From Phycisphaerae bacterium (GTDB lineage Bacteria > Planctomycetota > Phycisphaerae > Tepidisphaerales > Tepidisphaeraceae): 27,799 nucleotides of DNA. Below are positions 9,452 to 17,947 of the stretch, in pieces. Below the pieces are notes generated by a model. The model had not been told where the DNA came from. It saw only the letters and a program-made list of their open reading frames with translations, and searched no databases. The stretch spans positions 1 through 27,799 of the forward strand of contig JAUJNJ010000081.1 of assembly GCA_030448225.1 (NCBI GenBank), written 5' to 3'. Every line of letters begins with the position of its first letter. Position 1 is the stretch's first letter. Both the position numbers and the translations under genes were made by a program.

Positions 9452-10906
9452 TTGAGCGTCCGCGTCCTCAGCACCGAGCAGCACGTCGTCAACATGTACA
9501 TGCGGATGCCGTTCCGCTTCGGCATCGTCACGCTGACCGCGTTGCCGCACCTGTTCCTCACCGCGGAGGTGGAGGTCAACGGCCGGCGCGCGACGGGGGT
9601 GGCGGCGGATCATCTGGCGCTGAAATGGTTCACGAAGGACCCGCAGACGCACGTGCGGGATGACCTGGAAGACATGCGCAAGGTCATCGACTCGGCGTGC
9701 GCGATCGCCGCCGGCACCGGCCGGCACCGGACGGTCTTCGACTGGTGGCTGCACACCTACCAGGCGCAGGCGGCGTGGGCGGGCGGGTGGTCGTACCCGC
9801 CGCTGCTGTCGCACTTCGGGACGAGCCTCGTCGAGCGTGCGGTGATCGACGCGTTCTGCCGGGCCGAGGGCACGACGTTCGGCGAATCGCTGCGGCGAGA
9901 CGACTTCGGCGTCCGGCTCGATGCGGTCCACCCGGAACTGGCCGGCCGCGAGCCTCGCGACCTGCTCCCCGCCGCGCCGCTGCGGTCGCTGATCGCCCGC
10001 CACACGGTCGGCCTTACCGACCCGATCACGGACGCCGACGTCACCGACGCCGACCGCGTGAGCGACGGCCTGCCGCAGTCGCTCGAAGCGTGCATCCGCG
10101 CGTACGGGCTGACGCACTTCAAGATCAAGCTCGGCGGCGACGGCGGGCACGACCTCGACCGCCTCCGCCGGATCGCCTACGTGCTCGAACGGGAGACCGG
10201 GGGCTCCTACGCGTTCACGCTGGACGCGAACGAGAACTTCAAGACCGTCGAGCCGTTCCGCGACCTGTGGGGCCGCCTCGTGGAAGACCCGTCGCTCACG
10301 TCGTTCCTGTCGCGGCTGATCTTCGTAGAGCAACCGCTTCACCGCGATGTGGCGATGACCGGCGCCGTCGGCGCCGCGTTCGCCGCTTGGCCGCAGCGGC
10401 CGCCGATCATCATCGACGAGTCGGATGCGACGGTCACCACGGCCCGCGAGGCGCTCTCGCTCGGCTACGCTGGCACGAGCCACAAGAACTGCAAGGGCGT
10501 GTTCAAAGGCCTGATGAACGCCTGCCTCATGGAACACCGCCGGCGCTCCGGCCCCGGCGGCGCCTACCTGATGAGCGCCGAAGACCTCTCCAACGTCGGC
10601 CCGATCGCCCTCCTTCAAGACCTGTCGGCCGTCGCGAACTTCGGCATCGACCACGTCGAGCGCAACGGCCATCACTACTTCAAGGGGCTGACGGTCGTTC
10701 CCCAGGACGTGCAGGACGCGGTTCTGGCCGCCCACCCCGACCTGTACCGTCGCCACGACGCCGGGTTCCCCACCCTGGCGATCCGCGCCGGCAAGATCAA
10801 CGTCGGCAGCGTCGTCGACCACGGCTTCGGGCCGACCTTCGAGTTCGACCCGACCCGGTTCATGCCGAGGAGCGCCTGGTCGTTCGACACGCTCGGCATC
10901 GGCTGA
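9452..10906 (+). CDS. Enolase-superfamily (mandelate racemase / muconate lactonising-type) protein, intact
   Basis: These enzymes abstract a proton alpha to a carboxylate with a Mg2+ site in a TIM barrel. From the TTG at 9452 (GGAG seven bases upstream, no earlier start close by) the product is 484 residues, longer than the usual 350-400. The catalytic set of the MLE subgroup can be picked out: KIK at residues 224-226, D258 in FTLDANENF, E293 in FVEQPLHRD, D322/E323 in IIIDESDAT, and K345/K348 in SHKNCKGVFKG. The N-terminal capping part carries MPFRFGIVTLT. An extra C-terminal stretch after about residue 400 (GIDHVERNGHHYFKG) and an unusually long N-terminal half are not typical, so the substrate cannot be guessed. 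It sits between uma2 and trpA, and a link with tryptophan metabolism is not supported. Confidence 0.85.
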   Translation: MSVRVLSTEQHVVNMYMRMPFRFGIVTLTALPHLFLTAEVEVNGRRATGVAADHLALKWFTKDPQTHVRDDLEDMRKVIDSACAIAAGTGRHRTVFDWWLHTYQAQAAWAGGWSYPPLLSHFGTSLVERAVIDAFCRAEGTTFGESLRRDDFGVRLDAVHPELAGREPRDLLPAAPLRSLIARHTVGLTDPITDADVTDADRVSDGLPQSLEACIRAYGLTHFKIKLGGDGGHDLDRLRRIAYVLERETGGSYAFTLDANENFKTVEPFRDLWGRLVEDPSLTSFLSRLIFVEQPLHRDVAMTGAVGAAFAAWPQRPPIIIDESDATVTTAREALSLGYAGTSHKNCKGVFKGLMNACLMEHRRRSGPGGAYLMSAEDLSNVGPIALLQDLSAVANFGIDHVERNGHHYFKGLTVVPQDVQDAVLAAHPDLYRRHDAGFPTLAIRAGKINVGSVVDHGFGPTFEFDPTRFMPRSAWSFDTLGIG

Positions 10907-10994
10907 CCGTGCAGCACCGAGCGTCCCGTCTTTCAGACAGTTCGGTCGCGGCATGTTCGCCGTCCACGAAAACGCCTGACCGCACTTGATAGCC

Positions 10995-11075
10995 GCAGGC
11001 GTAAGCCAGAGGTCCCTAGTACGGGACTTCCGTAAACGGTTCGCCGGCAAGCGAAGGAGTAACCGAGACGCCTGC
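10995..11075 (+). other. Candidate structured RNA or palindromic element upstream of trpA
   Basis: Within the 245-base gap before trpA, three pairings nest as a three-way junction. An outer 8-bp stem is formed by GCAGGCGT (10995-11002) and ACGCCTGC (11068-11075). A second 8-bp stem, with one G-U pair, is formed by GAGGTCCC (11009-11016) and GGGACTTC (11023-11030). A third is formed by CGGTT (11037-11041) and AACCG (11061-11065) with a smaller CGC/GCG pair inside. It ends 76 bases before the trpA ATG. I do not recognise a known riboswitch core. It could instead be a dispersed intergenic palindrome. Confidence 0.35.
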
Positions 11076-11151
11076 TCCGGGCGGTCGTGAGGTCTACATG
11101 GCGTACCTTGACCCGTCTCCGAGCGGCCGTATCATCGCCCGCTCACCGCTC

Positions 11152-11991
11152 ATGCAATCAACCACACCACCGGCGGCTCGCCCGCCCTCCCGCAGCATCG
11201 CCGAGGCCTTCGCCGAGACGCGTCGCCGGGGGCGCATCGGCCTCGTGCCGTTCATCCCGGCCGGTTACCCGGACCTCGCCACGACCGGCGCCGCGCTCCC
11301 CGCGCTCGAGGCGGCCGGCGCGAGCGTGATCGAGATCGGCATCCCCTACTCCGACCCCGTCGCCGACGGGCCGATCATCCAGGAGGCGTTCAACGTCGCG
11401 CTGGCGAGCCGGATGAAGGTCGGCGACGTCTTCCGCACCGTCGCCGCCGCCCGGTCGACGGTGGGCCTGCCGTTGGTGTCGATGGTCAGCTACAGCGTCG
11501 TTTTCCGGTACGGCCTCGCCCGATTCGTGGCCGACGCGAAGGCCGCCGGGTTCGACGGGCTGATCCTGCCCGACCTCCCGCCGCCGGAGGCCGACGCAAC
11601 GTGCGACGTCGTCCGGGCGGGCGGGCTCGACACGATCCTGCTCGTCGCCCCGACCACCACGCCGCAGCGCCGCAAGGAGATCGTCCGCCTCAGCAGCGGC
11701 TTCGTTTATTACCTCTCAATTTCGGGTATCACCGGCGAGCGCGACCAACTGCCGGCCGATCTGGCAGACAACGTGCGCCGCTTGAAAGACATGACCGACC
11801 GGCCCGTCTGCGTCGGCTTCGGCATCTCGGCCGCCCGACACGTCGCCCAGCTTGAGGGCGTCGCCGACGGGGCGATCGTCGGCAGCGGCCTCGTCAGGCG
11901 GATGAAATCCCACGCCGGGGAAGGTCCGGAAAGGCTGGCCGAGGTGGCGGGCACGTACGCGCGCGAACTGCTTCACCCGGCCGCCGGCTGA
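11152..11991 (+). CDS. trpA: Tryptophan synthase alpha chain
   Basis: TrpA cleaves indole-3-glycerol phosphate to indole and glyceraldehyde 3-phosphate and passes indole to TrpB. The 279-residue product is intact. The family signature is clear: catalytic glutamate E61 in VIEIGIPYSDPVADGP and the second acid D72, matching Glu49 and Asp60 of the E. coli enzyme. FDGLILPDLPPPEA, VYYLSISGITGER (phosphate loop) and VCVGFGISAARHVAQL follow in the expected order. An ATG 54 bases earlier (11098) is in frame but adds a weak, non-conserved leader (MAYLDPSPSG), so 11152 is preferred. It is separated from trpB by uma2 and an enolase-type gene. The structured element at 10995-11075 lies in its leader region and could regulate it. 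Confidence 0.96.
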   Translation: MQSTTPPAARPPSRSIAEAFAETRRRGRIGLVPFIPAGYPDLATTGAALPALEAAGASVIEIGIPYSDPVADGPIIQEAFNVALASRMKVGDVFRTVAAARSTVGLPLVSMVSYSVVFRYGLARFVADAKAAGFDGLILPDLPPPEADATCDVVRAGGLDTILLVAPTTTPQRRKEIVRLSSGFVYYLSISGITGERDQLPADLADNVRRLKDMTDRPVCVGFGISAARHVAQLEGVADGAIVGSGLVRRMKSHAGEGPERLAEVAGTYARELLHPAAG

Positions 11992-12094
11992 AAAACCAAT
12001 AGCCGATCGGTATCATTCGGCCTTGTCGCCACTTAGAAAGTTTGGACACTTGGGGCGGCTGCACCGGTCCTGCCGCGGTGCGACCGGCGCGGAG

Positions 12095-12124
12095 GGCGGT
12101 CGGTAAGACCCGCCACAGTTTTTT
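12095..12124 (+). terminator. Weak intrinsic terminator downstream of trpA
   Basis: GGCGGTC (12095-12101) pairs with GACCCGCC (12107-12114) with one bulged base and a five-base loop, followed four bases later by a run of six T (12119-12124). It lies about 100 bases after the trpA stop and 43 bases before the sigma-factor gene, so it would separate the two units. Confidence 0.45.
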
Positions 12125-12166
12125 CTCGGATTGCGCTAACCGGCCTCTGGCTACAGTGTCCATCCT

Positions 12167-12801
12167 ATGGAGGAGAAGGCGACCGATCCTGCCGACCCCC
12201 GGGGTACCGGCTCGCCTTCGCCGACCGATGGGGCGCTCGTCGAGCGGACGCTGGGAGGCGATCGCACATCGTTCGACGAGCTGATCCGGCGGTACCAGCG
12301 CCAGGCGGTTGCGGTTTCATATCGGCTGCTCGGCAACAGTCACGACGCGTTAGAGGTCTCGCAAGACGCCTTTCTGAAAGCGTTTAGCAGCCTCGCCACC
12401 CTTCAGAAGCCCGAGGCGTTCGGCGGGTGGCTGATGCGGATCGTCTCGAACCTGTCGCTGAACTTTCGTCGCAGCCGCAAGACGCGGTCGCAGCTCCCGC
12501 TCGACGACCTGCTCGGGCCGGCCGATTCGCAACAGGTCGACACCGCCGGCGGCGGCAGCGACTCGATGACTCAGAGCGGTGACCCAGTCCGCAGGCTCGA
12601 GAGCGAAGAGATGGGCCGGCGGCTTCAGCAGGCGCTGGGGCAGCTCCCGGAAAAGCAGCGACGGCGATCATCATGTTCACCATTGATGAGATGCCGCAAA
12701 AGCAGGTCGCCGAGGCGCTGAACTGCAGCGTCGAGGCCGTGAAGTGGCACGTGTTCCAGGGACGCAAAAAATTGAGGGAACTGCTCAAAGAACATATGTG
12801 A
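12167..12801 (+). CDS. ECF-type RNA polymerase sigma factor, one frameshift
   Basis: The product directs RNA polymerase to a set of promoters, presumably under control of the next gene. Region sigma-2 is visible as FDELIRRYQRQAVAVSYRLL, then SQDAFLKAFSSLATLQKPEA and GGWLMRIVSNLSLNFRRSRK (about residues 35-110). A polar linker follows. Sigma-4 begins GQLPEKQR, where one missing base near 12661 breaks the frame. In the next frame AIIMFTIDEMPQKQVAEAL continues with CSVEAVKWHVFQGRKKLREL, the typical helix-turn-helix, to a stop at 12799-12801. Corrected length is about 211 residues. Start ATG at 12167, with an N-terminal acidic/proline-rich leader of about 20 residues. It is 86 bases before the anti-sigma gene. 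Confidence 0.93.
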
Positions 12802-12887
12802 GACGCGCGTCGCGACACTTGCACGCGCGGGCCGTCTATGTGAAAGAATAGCAGCGGGCGTCGGCGGACGCCGGGACGTGAGGGACG

Positions 12888-13481
12888 ATGACTCAGGACG
12901 AACTCGAATTCTCGATCAGCCGGTACCTCGACGGCGACCTCGCGATCGCCGAGCGGTCCGCGCTGGAGGCGCGCCTCGAGCGCGATCCGGACGCGCGCGC
13001 GCTGCTCGACGAGTACCGCGACATCGATGCCAACCTGAAGTCGATGCCGCTCCCTGGCGTCCGCTGGGACGCGTTCGCCGCGCACGTTTCCGCCGCCGTG
13101 GGCGAGCTCGACGAGCCGGTGCAGTCGTACAAGATCGGCGGCGGGTTCGGCCTCCGCCGCTGGGCAGCCGCGGCGGCCGCGGTCATCGTGGGCGCCGGCG
13201 TGGCGTTCCTCGCGATGCGGCCGCAGGGCACGAACGTCGAGCGCGACACGGTGGTTTCGGCGGACCCGCCCGCGCAGGTGATTCGCATCGTCAACGCCGA
13301 CGCCGCCCCGTCGCCGCAGACGGCCGCCGCGCCGATCGTCGTCGCGATTGGCCCGTCCGACCGCGTCCGAACGACTTCCACGCTCCGGCACTACGCCCGT
13401 GACGTGATCTCGCGCCCGTCGCAGGTCCTCATTGCCAGCCGCGCCCGCCCGGTGCAAGATACGGCCGCCGGCCCCTTCTGA
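12888..13481 (+). CDS. Putative anti-sigma factor, single-pass membrane protein
   Basis: The start ATG (12888) has GAGGGA just upstream. The 197-residue product has a short helical N-terminal domain, SISRYLDGDLAIAERSAL then LERDPDARALLDEYRDID (residues 8-48), which is the arrangement of anti-sigma domains, but it lacks the HxxxCxxC zinc motif. A single membrane segment lies at about residues 92-110 (WAAAAAAVIVGAGVAFLAM). A short region of about 85 residues after it would be outside the cytoplasm and has no recognisable domain. Placement directly after an ECF sigma gene makes control of that sigma factor the likely role; the domain match is by pattern only. Confidence 0.8.
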   Translation: MTQDELEFSISRYLDGDLAIAERSALEARLERDPDARALLDEYRDIDANLKSMPLPGVRWDAFAAHVSAAVGELDEPVQSYKIGGGFGLRRWAAAAAAVIVGAGVAFLAMRPQGTNVERDTVVSADPPAQVIRIVNADAAPSPQTAAAPIVVAIGPSDRVRTTSTLRHYARDVISRPSQVLIASRARPVQDTAAGPF

Positions 13482-13582
13482 CCGCACCGGTCTCGGTGCC
13501 CGGCCCGGGGGCGGCCGCGACCGACCGTGGTCGCCTCACGACAACACCGACCCGCTCGACGCCGACCCGCATGGAGTGCCCG

Positions 13583-14788
13583 ATGCGCCGTTTCCCCGTT
13601 GCCGCCGCCGCCGCCGCCGTCCTGACGCTCGCGCTCTGTTCGACAGGCCTAACTCCAGTCGTCGCCCGCGCGCAGGACAGTTCCGCCCTCATCAACGAAG
13701 CGCTCGACAAGCCGGTGAAGCTGGCGATCGACACGGAACTGCCCAACGCGATGCAGGGGATCGCACGCGAAACCGGCGTGCGCATCGACGCCGACCGCGC
13801 CGTGTGGGACCTGCTGCCCTGGGGCGAGCAGACGAAGGTGACGGCCACGATCGAGAACCAGACGCTCCGCGAGGCGCTGGCCGCCATCGCGCGCAAGCTC
13901 GGCCTGGAGACGGTGCTGCGGGAGCAGGCCGTCGAGCTGCGGCCGACGCCGGCGCTGTTGCGGCTCGGTCGGCGGTCGACCGTGCAGGAACTGCAGGCGC
14001 TGGACCTGCTCAACTCGACCCCGATCGCCCTGCCCAGCGCCCGCCCGACCGTGCGCCAGCTCGTCGACGCGGTCGACGGGAAGCTGCTCGAGCTGAAGTC
14101 GGCGTTCGCCGTCGAGTTCCGCCCGGGCGACACGGTCAAGCCCGAGCAGCCGGTCTCGGTGCCGCGCAACGCGACGATGGGCGAGGCGCTGGAGTCGCTG
14201 GCGAAGGACACGGGTCTCACGTGGTACCCGTGGGGCGACAGCATCGTCGTCGTGCCGAAGGAGACGCAGGTCCGCAACCAGCTCGGCAAGACGATCACCG
14301 TGCGCTACAACGGCGTCGACGTCAGCCAGGTGCTGACCGAGCTGGCGCAATACAGCGGCGTCGAGTTCTCGGTCGAGCCGGGCGCGGTGCAGCGGGTGTC
14401 GCCGGAGTTCCGCAACATCACGCTCGTGCTCGACAACGCCAGCGTGCGCGAGGCGCTGGAGAGCATCGCCGGGTTCACCGGCCTCGGCTACCTCGTGAAC
14501 GCCAAGGGCGTGTACGTCTGGAACCAGAACGCCACGCCCGCCGCCGGCGCCGGCCTGGCGCAGGAGCGGGCGATCGGGATGATCCAACTCGACAACGGGA
14601 TGAACCTGTTCATCCGCCCGTCCGACCTCGACGCCGACCTCCAGCAGTACCTCGAACACCGCCGCAAGCTGGAGGTCGAGAAGCTGCGCGAGATGATGAA
14701 GGAACAAGGCTTCAAGCCCACCCCTGCCACGCAGCCCACCCAACCGAGCAAGCCCGCGGCCGCCGCGGATGCGGAGAGGGACCTGTAG
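13583..14788 (+). CDS. Exported protein with three STN-like modules, no secretin barrel
   Basis: From the ATG at 13583 (GGAG at 13573-13576 is six bases upstream; a second ATG at 13571 overlaps that site) the product is 401 residues. Residues 1-30 form a signal peptide, with likely cleavage after VVARA. Three copies of a short motif follow: NQTLREALAAIARKLGLETV (about residues 90-115), NATMGEALESLAKDTGLTWY (about 195-215) and NASVREALESIAGFTGLGYL (about 287-307), each followed by a beta hairpin ending in V-V/Y-V. This is the pattern of STN (secretin and TonB N-terminal) or secretin N-domains. No secretin or TonB barrel follows; the tail is Lys/Glu- then Pro/Ala-rich. It probably senses or binds something in the periplasm and may pair with the anti-sigma factor just upstream. 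Confidence 0.75.
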   Translation: MRRFPVAAAAAAVLTLALCSTGLTPVVARAQDSSALINEALDKPVKLAIDTELPNAMQGIARETGVRIDADRAVWDLLPWGEQTKVTATIENQTLREALAAIARKLGLETVLREQAVELRPTPALLRLGRRSTVQELQALDLLNSTPIALPSARPTVRQLVDAVDGKLLELKSAFAVEFRPGDTVKPEQPVSVPRNATMGEALESLAKDTGLTWYPWGDSIVVVPKETQVRNQLGKTITVRYNGVDVSQVLTELAQYSGVEFSVEPGAVQRVSPEFRNITLVLDNASVREALESIAGFTGLGYLVNAKGVYVWNQNATPAAGAGLAQERAIGMIQLDNGMNLFIRPSDLDADLQQYLEHRRKLEVEKLREMMKEQGFKPTPATQPTQPSKPAAAADAERDL

Positions 14789-14857
14789 AGACCAGATGTT
14801 CCTCCGCGGGCACAGTCTCTATCGTTGCGGGCGGCCGTCCCGCTTCGGCCCATCCCT

Positions 14858-16789
14858 CTACCGCTGCGCCTCCGCGAACGAGAGCACCTGTTGGAAGGGC
14901 ACCATCGCCAGCGCCCCGAACGACCGGTGGCGCGGCAGCTTGGCCCGCGTCGCCGAGGGCGAGGTGAGCGCGCACAAGAACCGCGCGACCTGCCGCGGCG
15001 ACGCCAGTGCCGCCCCGCCGTCGGTACGCACCGATCGAACGAGCGCCGCCTCGCGCTCGCCCAGCGGCGGCGCGTGCCTCGCCGGAAGCGTTCCCGGCCG
15101 CACGCCTTCGCACCAGCCGCAGTGGCCGCAGTCGGCGGGCAGGTCTTCGCCGAAGTAGCGGAGCAGGAAGCGGGTGCGGCATCCGTCGTGCTCGACGTAG
15201 GAGACGATCTGCGTCAGACGCTCGACGTCGCGCCGCTCGCGCTCGGCGAACCGCTCGCTCAGCGAGGCGGCCAGCGCCGCACGATCCACGTCCGGCTGCC
15301 TCAGCCGATACCCCTGCCGCAGCCCGGCCACCTGTAGCGTCATGTCGCCCTGTCCCTCGAGGTGGTTGAGGGCCGCGACGATGCGCTCGCGCGGCTCGCC
15401 GGTGGCGCGCACGACGCGGGCGAGGTCGAGCTTGAACCACGTCCGCCCCTTCTCCGCCTGCGCCAGCACGCCGCGAAGGAACTTGGCGCGGGGGGCGTCG
15501 TACCCGGCGAGGATCTCCGCCGACGGCCGCCGCGGCTGGAACTTGTACTCGCCGTAGAACGGGCCGGTTCCGTCGATCACGCCGTCGAGCTCGAGGTACG
15601 TCAGCACGGTCTCGACCACGAGCGGGCGGATGTCGTGGGTGCCGGACAGCTCGTAGGTGGAGACGTCGAACGCGTCGCCGCCGCCGAGCAACTCGTCGAG
15701 GAGCGACGCCACCGCCTCGGGCGTGGGCGTGTCGCCGAAGGTGAAGTTCTCGAGCACGGTCACGTCGTCGCCGCACGCGAGGGTCTCGCACGTGCTCGGC
15801 CGCCCGTCGCGGCCGGCACGGCCGATCTCCTGCGCGTAGTTCTCGAGCGTCTTGGGCAGGTTGTAGTGGTAGACGCCGCGGATGTCGGACTTGTCGATCC
15901 CCATGCCGAACGCGATCGTCGCGACCACGATCGCGTCGGGCGACGACATGAACGCGTCCTGCACGGCGTGGCGCGTGTCGGCGTCGAGGCCGGCGTGGTA
16001 GGCCGTCGCCGGCAGCCCGGCGTCGGCCAGGGCGGCGGCGACCTCCTCAGCCGTCTTCTGGAGCGTCACGTAGACGATCGTGGGCCCGCGCGCCCGGTCG
16101 CGCAGCCGCCCCAGCAGCAGGGGGAACCGTTCGTCGGCCGCCACCGGCGTGACGTGGAGCGTGAGGTTCGGGCGGTGAAAGTCGGTGCGCACGACGTCGG
16201 CCTCATCGACGTCGAACGCGCGGGCGATGTCGGCGGCGACCGACGGTGTGGCGGTGGCCGTCAGCGCCAGCACGCGCTCGACGCCGAGCTCCCGGCTGAG
16301 CTTCGCGAGCTTCAAATAGTCGGGGCGGAAGTTGTGGCCCCACTCGCTGATGCAGTGCGCCTCGTCGACCGCCATCATCGACAGCTTCAGCCGCCGCAGC
16401 AGTTGCACGAAGCGCTCGCTGCCGAGCCGCTCGGGCGCGACGTAGAGCATCTTCAGCCGGCCGGAGTTGATGTCGGCGTAGACCTGCCGGGCCTCGTCGC
16501 TCGTGACGCTCGAGTCGAGCCGGGCGGCGGCGACGCCCTTGCTCGTGAGGAAGTCGATCTGGTCCTTCATCAGCGCGATCAGCGGCGAGATGACGAGCGT
16601 CAGACCGTCGAGCAGGAGGGCCGGGAGCTGATAGCAAAGGCTCTTGCCGCCGCCGGTGGGGAAGATCGCCAGCACCGATCGCCCCGCGAGCAGCTTCGCG
16701 ACGGCCGCGCCCTGTCCCTCGCGAAAGGCGGGGAAGCCGAAGACGGACTTCAGGGTATCGGTCGCGGACTCGGGCGGAGTTTCGGGCAT
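14858..16789 (-). CDS. recQ: ATP-dependent DNA helicase RecQ
   Basis: RecQ unwinds DNA 3'-to-5' in recombination and fork repair. The ATG at 16789 has GAGGGA nine bases upstream; a TTG 18 bases earlier is an alternative. The 643-residue product is intact. Motifs: Walker A AIFPTGGGKSLCYQLPAL (GGGKS at residues 46-50); SPLIALMKDQ; DEAH at 143-146 in AVDEAHCISEWGHNFRPDY with the RecQ aromatic loop; TATATPSVAADI; YHAGLD; VATIAFGMGIDKSDIRGVYHY; and motif VI QEIGRAGRDGRPS. The zinc cluster CRTRFLLRYFGE then CGHCGWC is complete. No HRDC domain is seen; the C-terminal part has only a short helical end. It is 30 bases downstream of a HEAT-repeat gene and converges with the STN-protein gene. Confidence 0.96.
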   Translation of the reverse strand: MPETPPESATDTLKSVFGFPAFREGQGAAVAKLLAGRSVLAIFPTGGGKSLCYQLPALLLDGLTLVISPLIALMKDQIDFLTSKGVAAARLDSSVTSDEARQVYADINSGRLKMLYVAPERLGSERFVQLLRRLKLSMMAVDEAHCISEWGHNFRPDYLKLAKLSRELGVERVLALTATATPSVAADIARAFDVDEADVVRTDFHRPNLTLHVTPVAADERFPLLLGRLRDRARGPTIVYVTLQKTAEEVAAALADAGLPATAYHAGLDADTRHAVQDAFMSSPDAIVVATIAFGMGIDKSDIRGVYHYNLPKTLENYAQEIGRAGRDGRPSTCETLACGDDVTVLENFTFGDTPTPEAVASLLDELLGGGDAFDVSTYELSGTHDIRPLVVETVLTYLELDGVIDGTGPFYGEYKFQPRRPSAEILAGYDAPRAKFLRGVLAQAEKGRTWFKLDLARVVRATGEPRERIVAALNHLEGQGDMTLQVAGLRQGYRLRQPDVDRAALAASLSERFAERERRDVERLTQIVSYVEHDGCRTRFLLRYFGEDLPADCGHCGWCEGVRPGTLPARHAPPLGEREAALVRSVRTDGGAALASPRQVARFLCALTSPSATRAKLPRHRSFGALAMVPFQQVLSFAEAQR

Positions 16790-16819
16790 GGCACGTTCCC
16801 TCGGCAAGTTTCGCGCGGC

Positions 16820-17824
16820 TCAGGGTCTGGAATCGGCGAACACCACGGCGAACGTCCGCCGGAGTGACGGGTCGGCGCGGGCGTCGACGATCCGTGCCAC
16901 TCGTTCCCGCACGCCGGGATCCCTGCCGAACATCGCCGCCGCCTCGAGCGCGGCGGCGGCGGCGGGAGGCGGCGCCGACGGCAACGCCGCGAGGAGGTAC
17001 TCGAGGGCCTCGGTCGATCGCGACGCCCCGAGTGCCAGCAGCAACGTTCGTTTCGCTTCGTCGTCTTCGGCCCGATCGGCCGCCGCGGTCAGGATCGAGA
17101 CGGCGGCGGCGTGGCGGCACTCGGCCAGTGCGAACGCGGCCGCCGCGGCGGCGGCGGTGCCGGCGCGGTCATTCTCCAGGAATGAGGCGACGAGCGACAG
17201 CGACCGCTCCGGGTCGAGCCGGAGCAGGCCCGCCATGCACTCGCCGAGCACGTCGCCGGCCTCGCCCTCGGCGGCACCCGTCAGCAGTTTGAGCCGCAGC
17301 ACCCACGCCGCCCCCTCGCCGCCGACGGCCGACAGCCCCTGCGCCCCCGCCACCCGCGCGGGCACCTCGGGGTCGGCCAGCAGGTTCACGAGTTCCACGT
17401 GCGCCTCCGGGTGGCGCATCGCCAGCAGGCCCAGCCCGCAGTAGCCGCGGAGCGGGCCCGCGGAGTCGGTGGGCCGGCCGTGTTCGGGGGCGCCGTCGAA
17501 CTGCCGGTGCCGCAGGCCAGCCAGGAAGACAGTAGGCGTCGCGGCCTGAAGCTCCAGCAGCGCGCGGACGACGGCGATCATGCCGACGCACTGCGCGTCG
17601 CGCTTCGCCGGCGCCTCTATCAGGCGGTCGAACGTCGCGACTAGGTCAGGCCTGTGCCTGTCGAGCCGGCGATCGGAAATGATTGCGGCCGCCTTGGCCA
17701 CCGCGACGTTCCAGCGCGATTGCAGCGATGCTCGCAAGCGATCCGTGGCGTCTGGCGCAGACGGGTCGCGCTGCACTGCTGACAGCGCATCCAACGTCTG
17801 TTCCAAGGTCGGTTGTTTCGCCAT
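16820..17824 (-). CDS. HEAT-repeat protein
   Basis: The intact 334-residue product is soluble and made of repeated helix pairs. Examples are GLGLLAMRHPEAHVELVNLL then ADPEVPARVAGAQGLSAVG, and AAFALAECRHAAAVSILTAAA then AEDDEAKRTLLLALGAS followed by STEALEYLLAAL. Repeats fill from about residue 100 to the end; the N-terminal third (AVAKAAAIISDRRLDRHRPD) is also helical. HEAT proteins act as scaffolds for protein binding, and no catalytic motif is visible. It starts at an ATG at 17824 with no clear ribosome site. recQ begins 30 bases downstream on the same strand, so the two are likely co-transcribed and could work together in DNA repair, but this is inference. The C-terminus is DPSLRRTFAVVFADSRP. 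Confidence 0.85.
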   Translation of the reverse strand: MAKQPTLEQTLDALSAVQRDPSAPDATDRLRASLQSRWNVAVAKAAAIISDRRLDRHRPDLVATFDRLIEAPAKRDAQCVGMIAVVRALLELQAATPTVFLAGLRHRQFDGAPEHGRPTDSAGPLRGYCGLGLLAMRHPEAHVELVNLLADPEVPARVAGAQGLSAVGGEGAAWVLRLKLLTGAAEGEAGDVLGECMAGLLRLDPERSLSLVASFLENDRAGTAAAAAAAFALAECRHAAAVSILTAAADRAEDDEAKRTLLLALGASRSTEALEYLLAALPSAPPPAAAAALEAAAMFGRDPGVRERVARIVDARADPSLRRTFAVVFADSRP

Positions 17825-17947
17825 TGGAGTGAGTGGAGCTTGGGATCGTACGCGATAAACCCGCGGCAGAGCGCGGCCCTTGGGGCGGCGGCTAAAAGGG
17901 GGCGGACGTGGAAGTGACGTCGATTATCGCTCCCAGCATGGAACGTC

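Noticed and set aside
9697..10989. 430-residue plus-strand frame overlapping the enolase gene
   Set aside because: Arginine-rich shadow in another frame of the enolase-type gene, with no motifs.
8639..11050. 803-residue minus-strand frame across uma2 and the enolase gene
   Set aside because: It spans two convincing plus-strand genes and the gaps around them; no domain is visible.
10995..11075. tRNA
   Set aside because: A 7-8 bp outer stem and an 81-base span look tRNA-like, but there is no TTCRA loop before the 3' strand of the outer stem, no CCA and no anticodon arm.
15362..16867. 501-residue plus-strand frame opposite recQ
   Set aside because: Antisense shadow; RecQ on the other strand has all helicase motifs.
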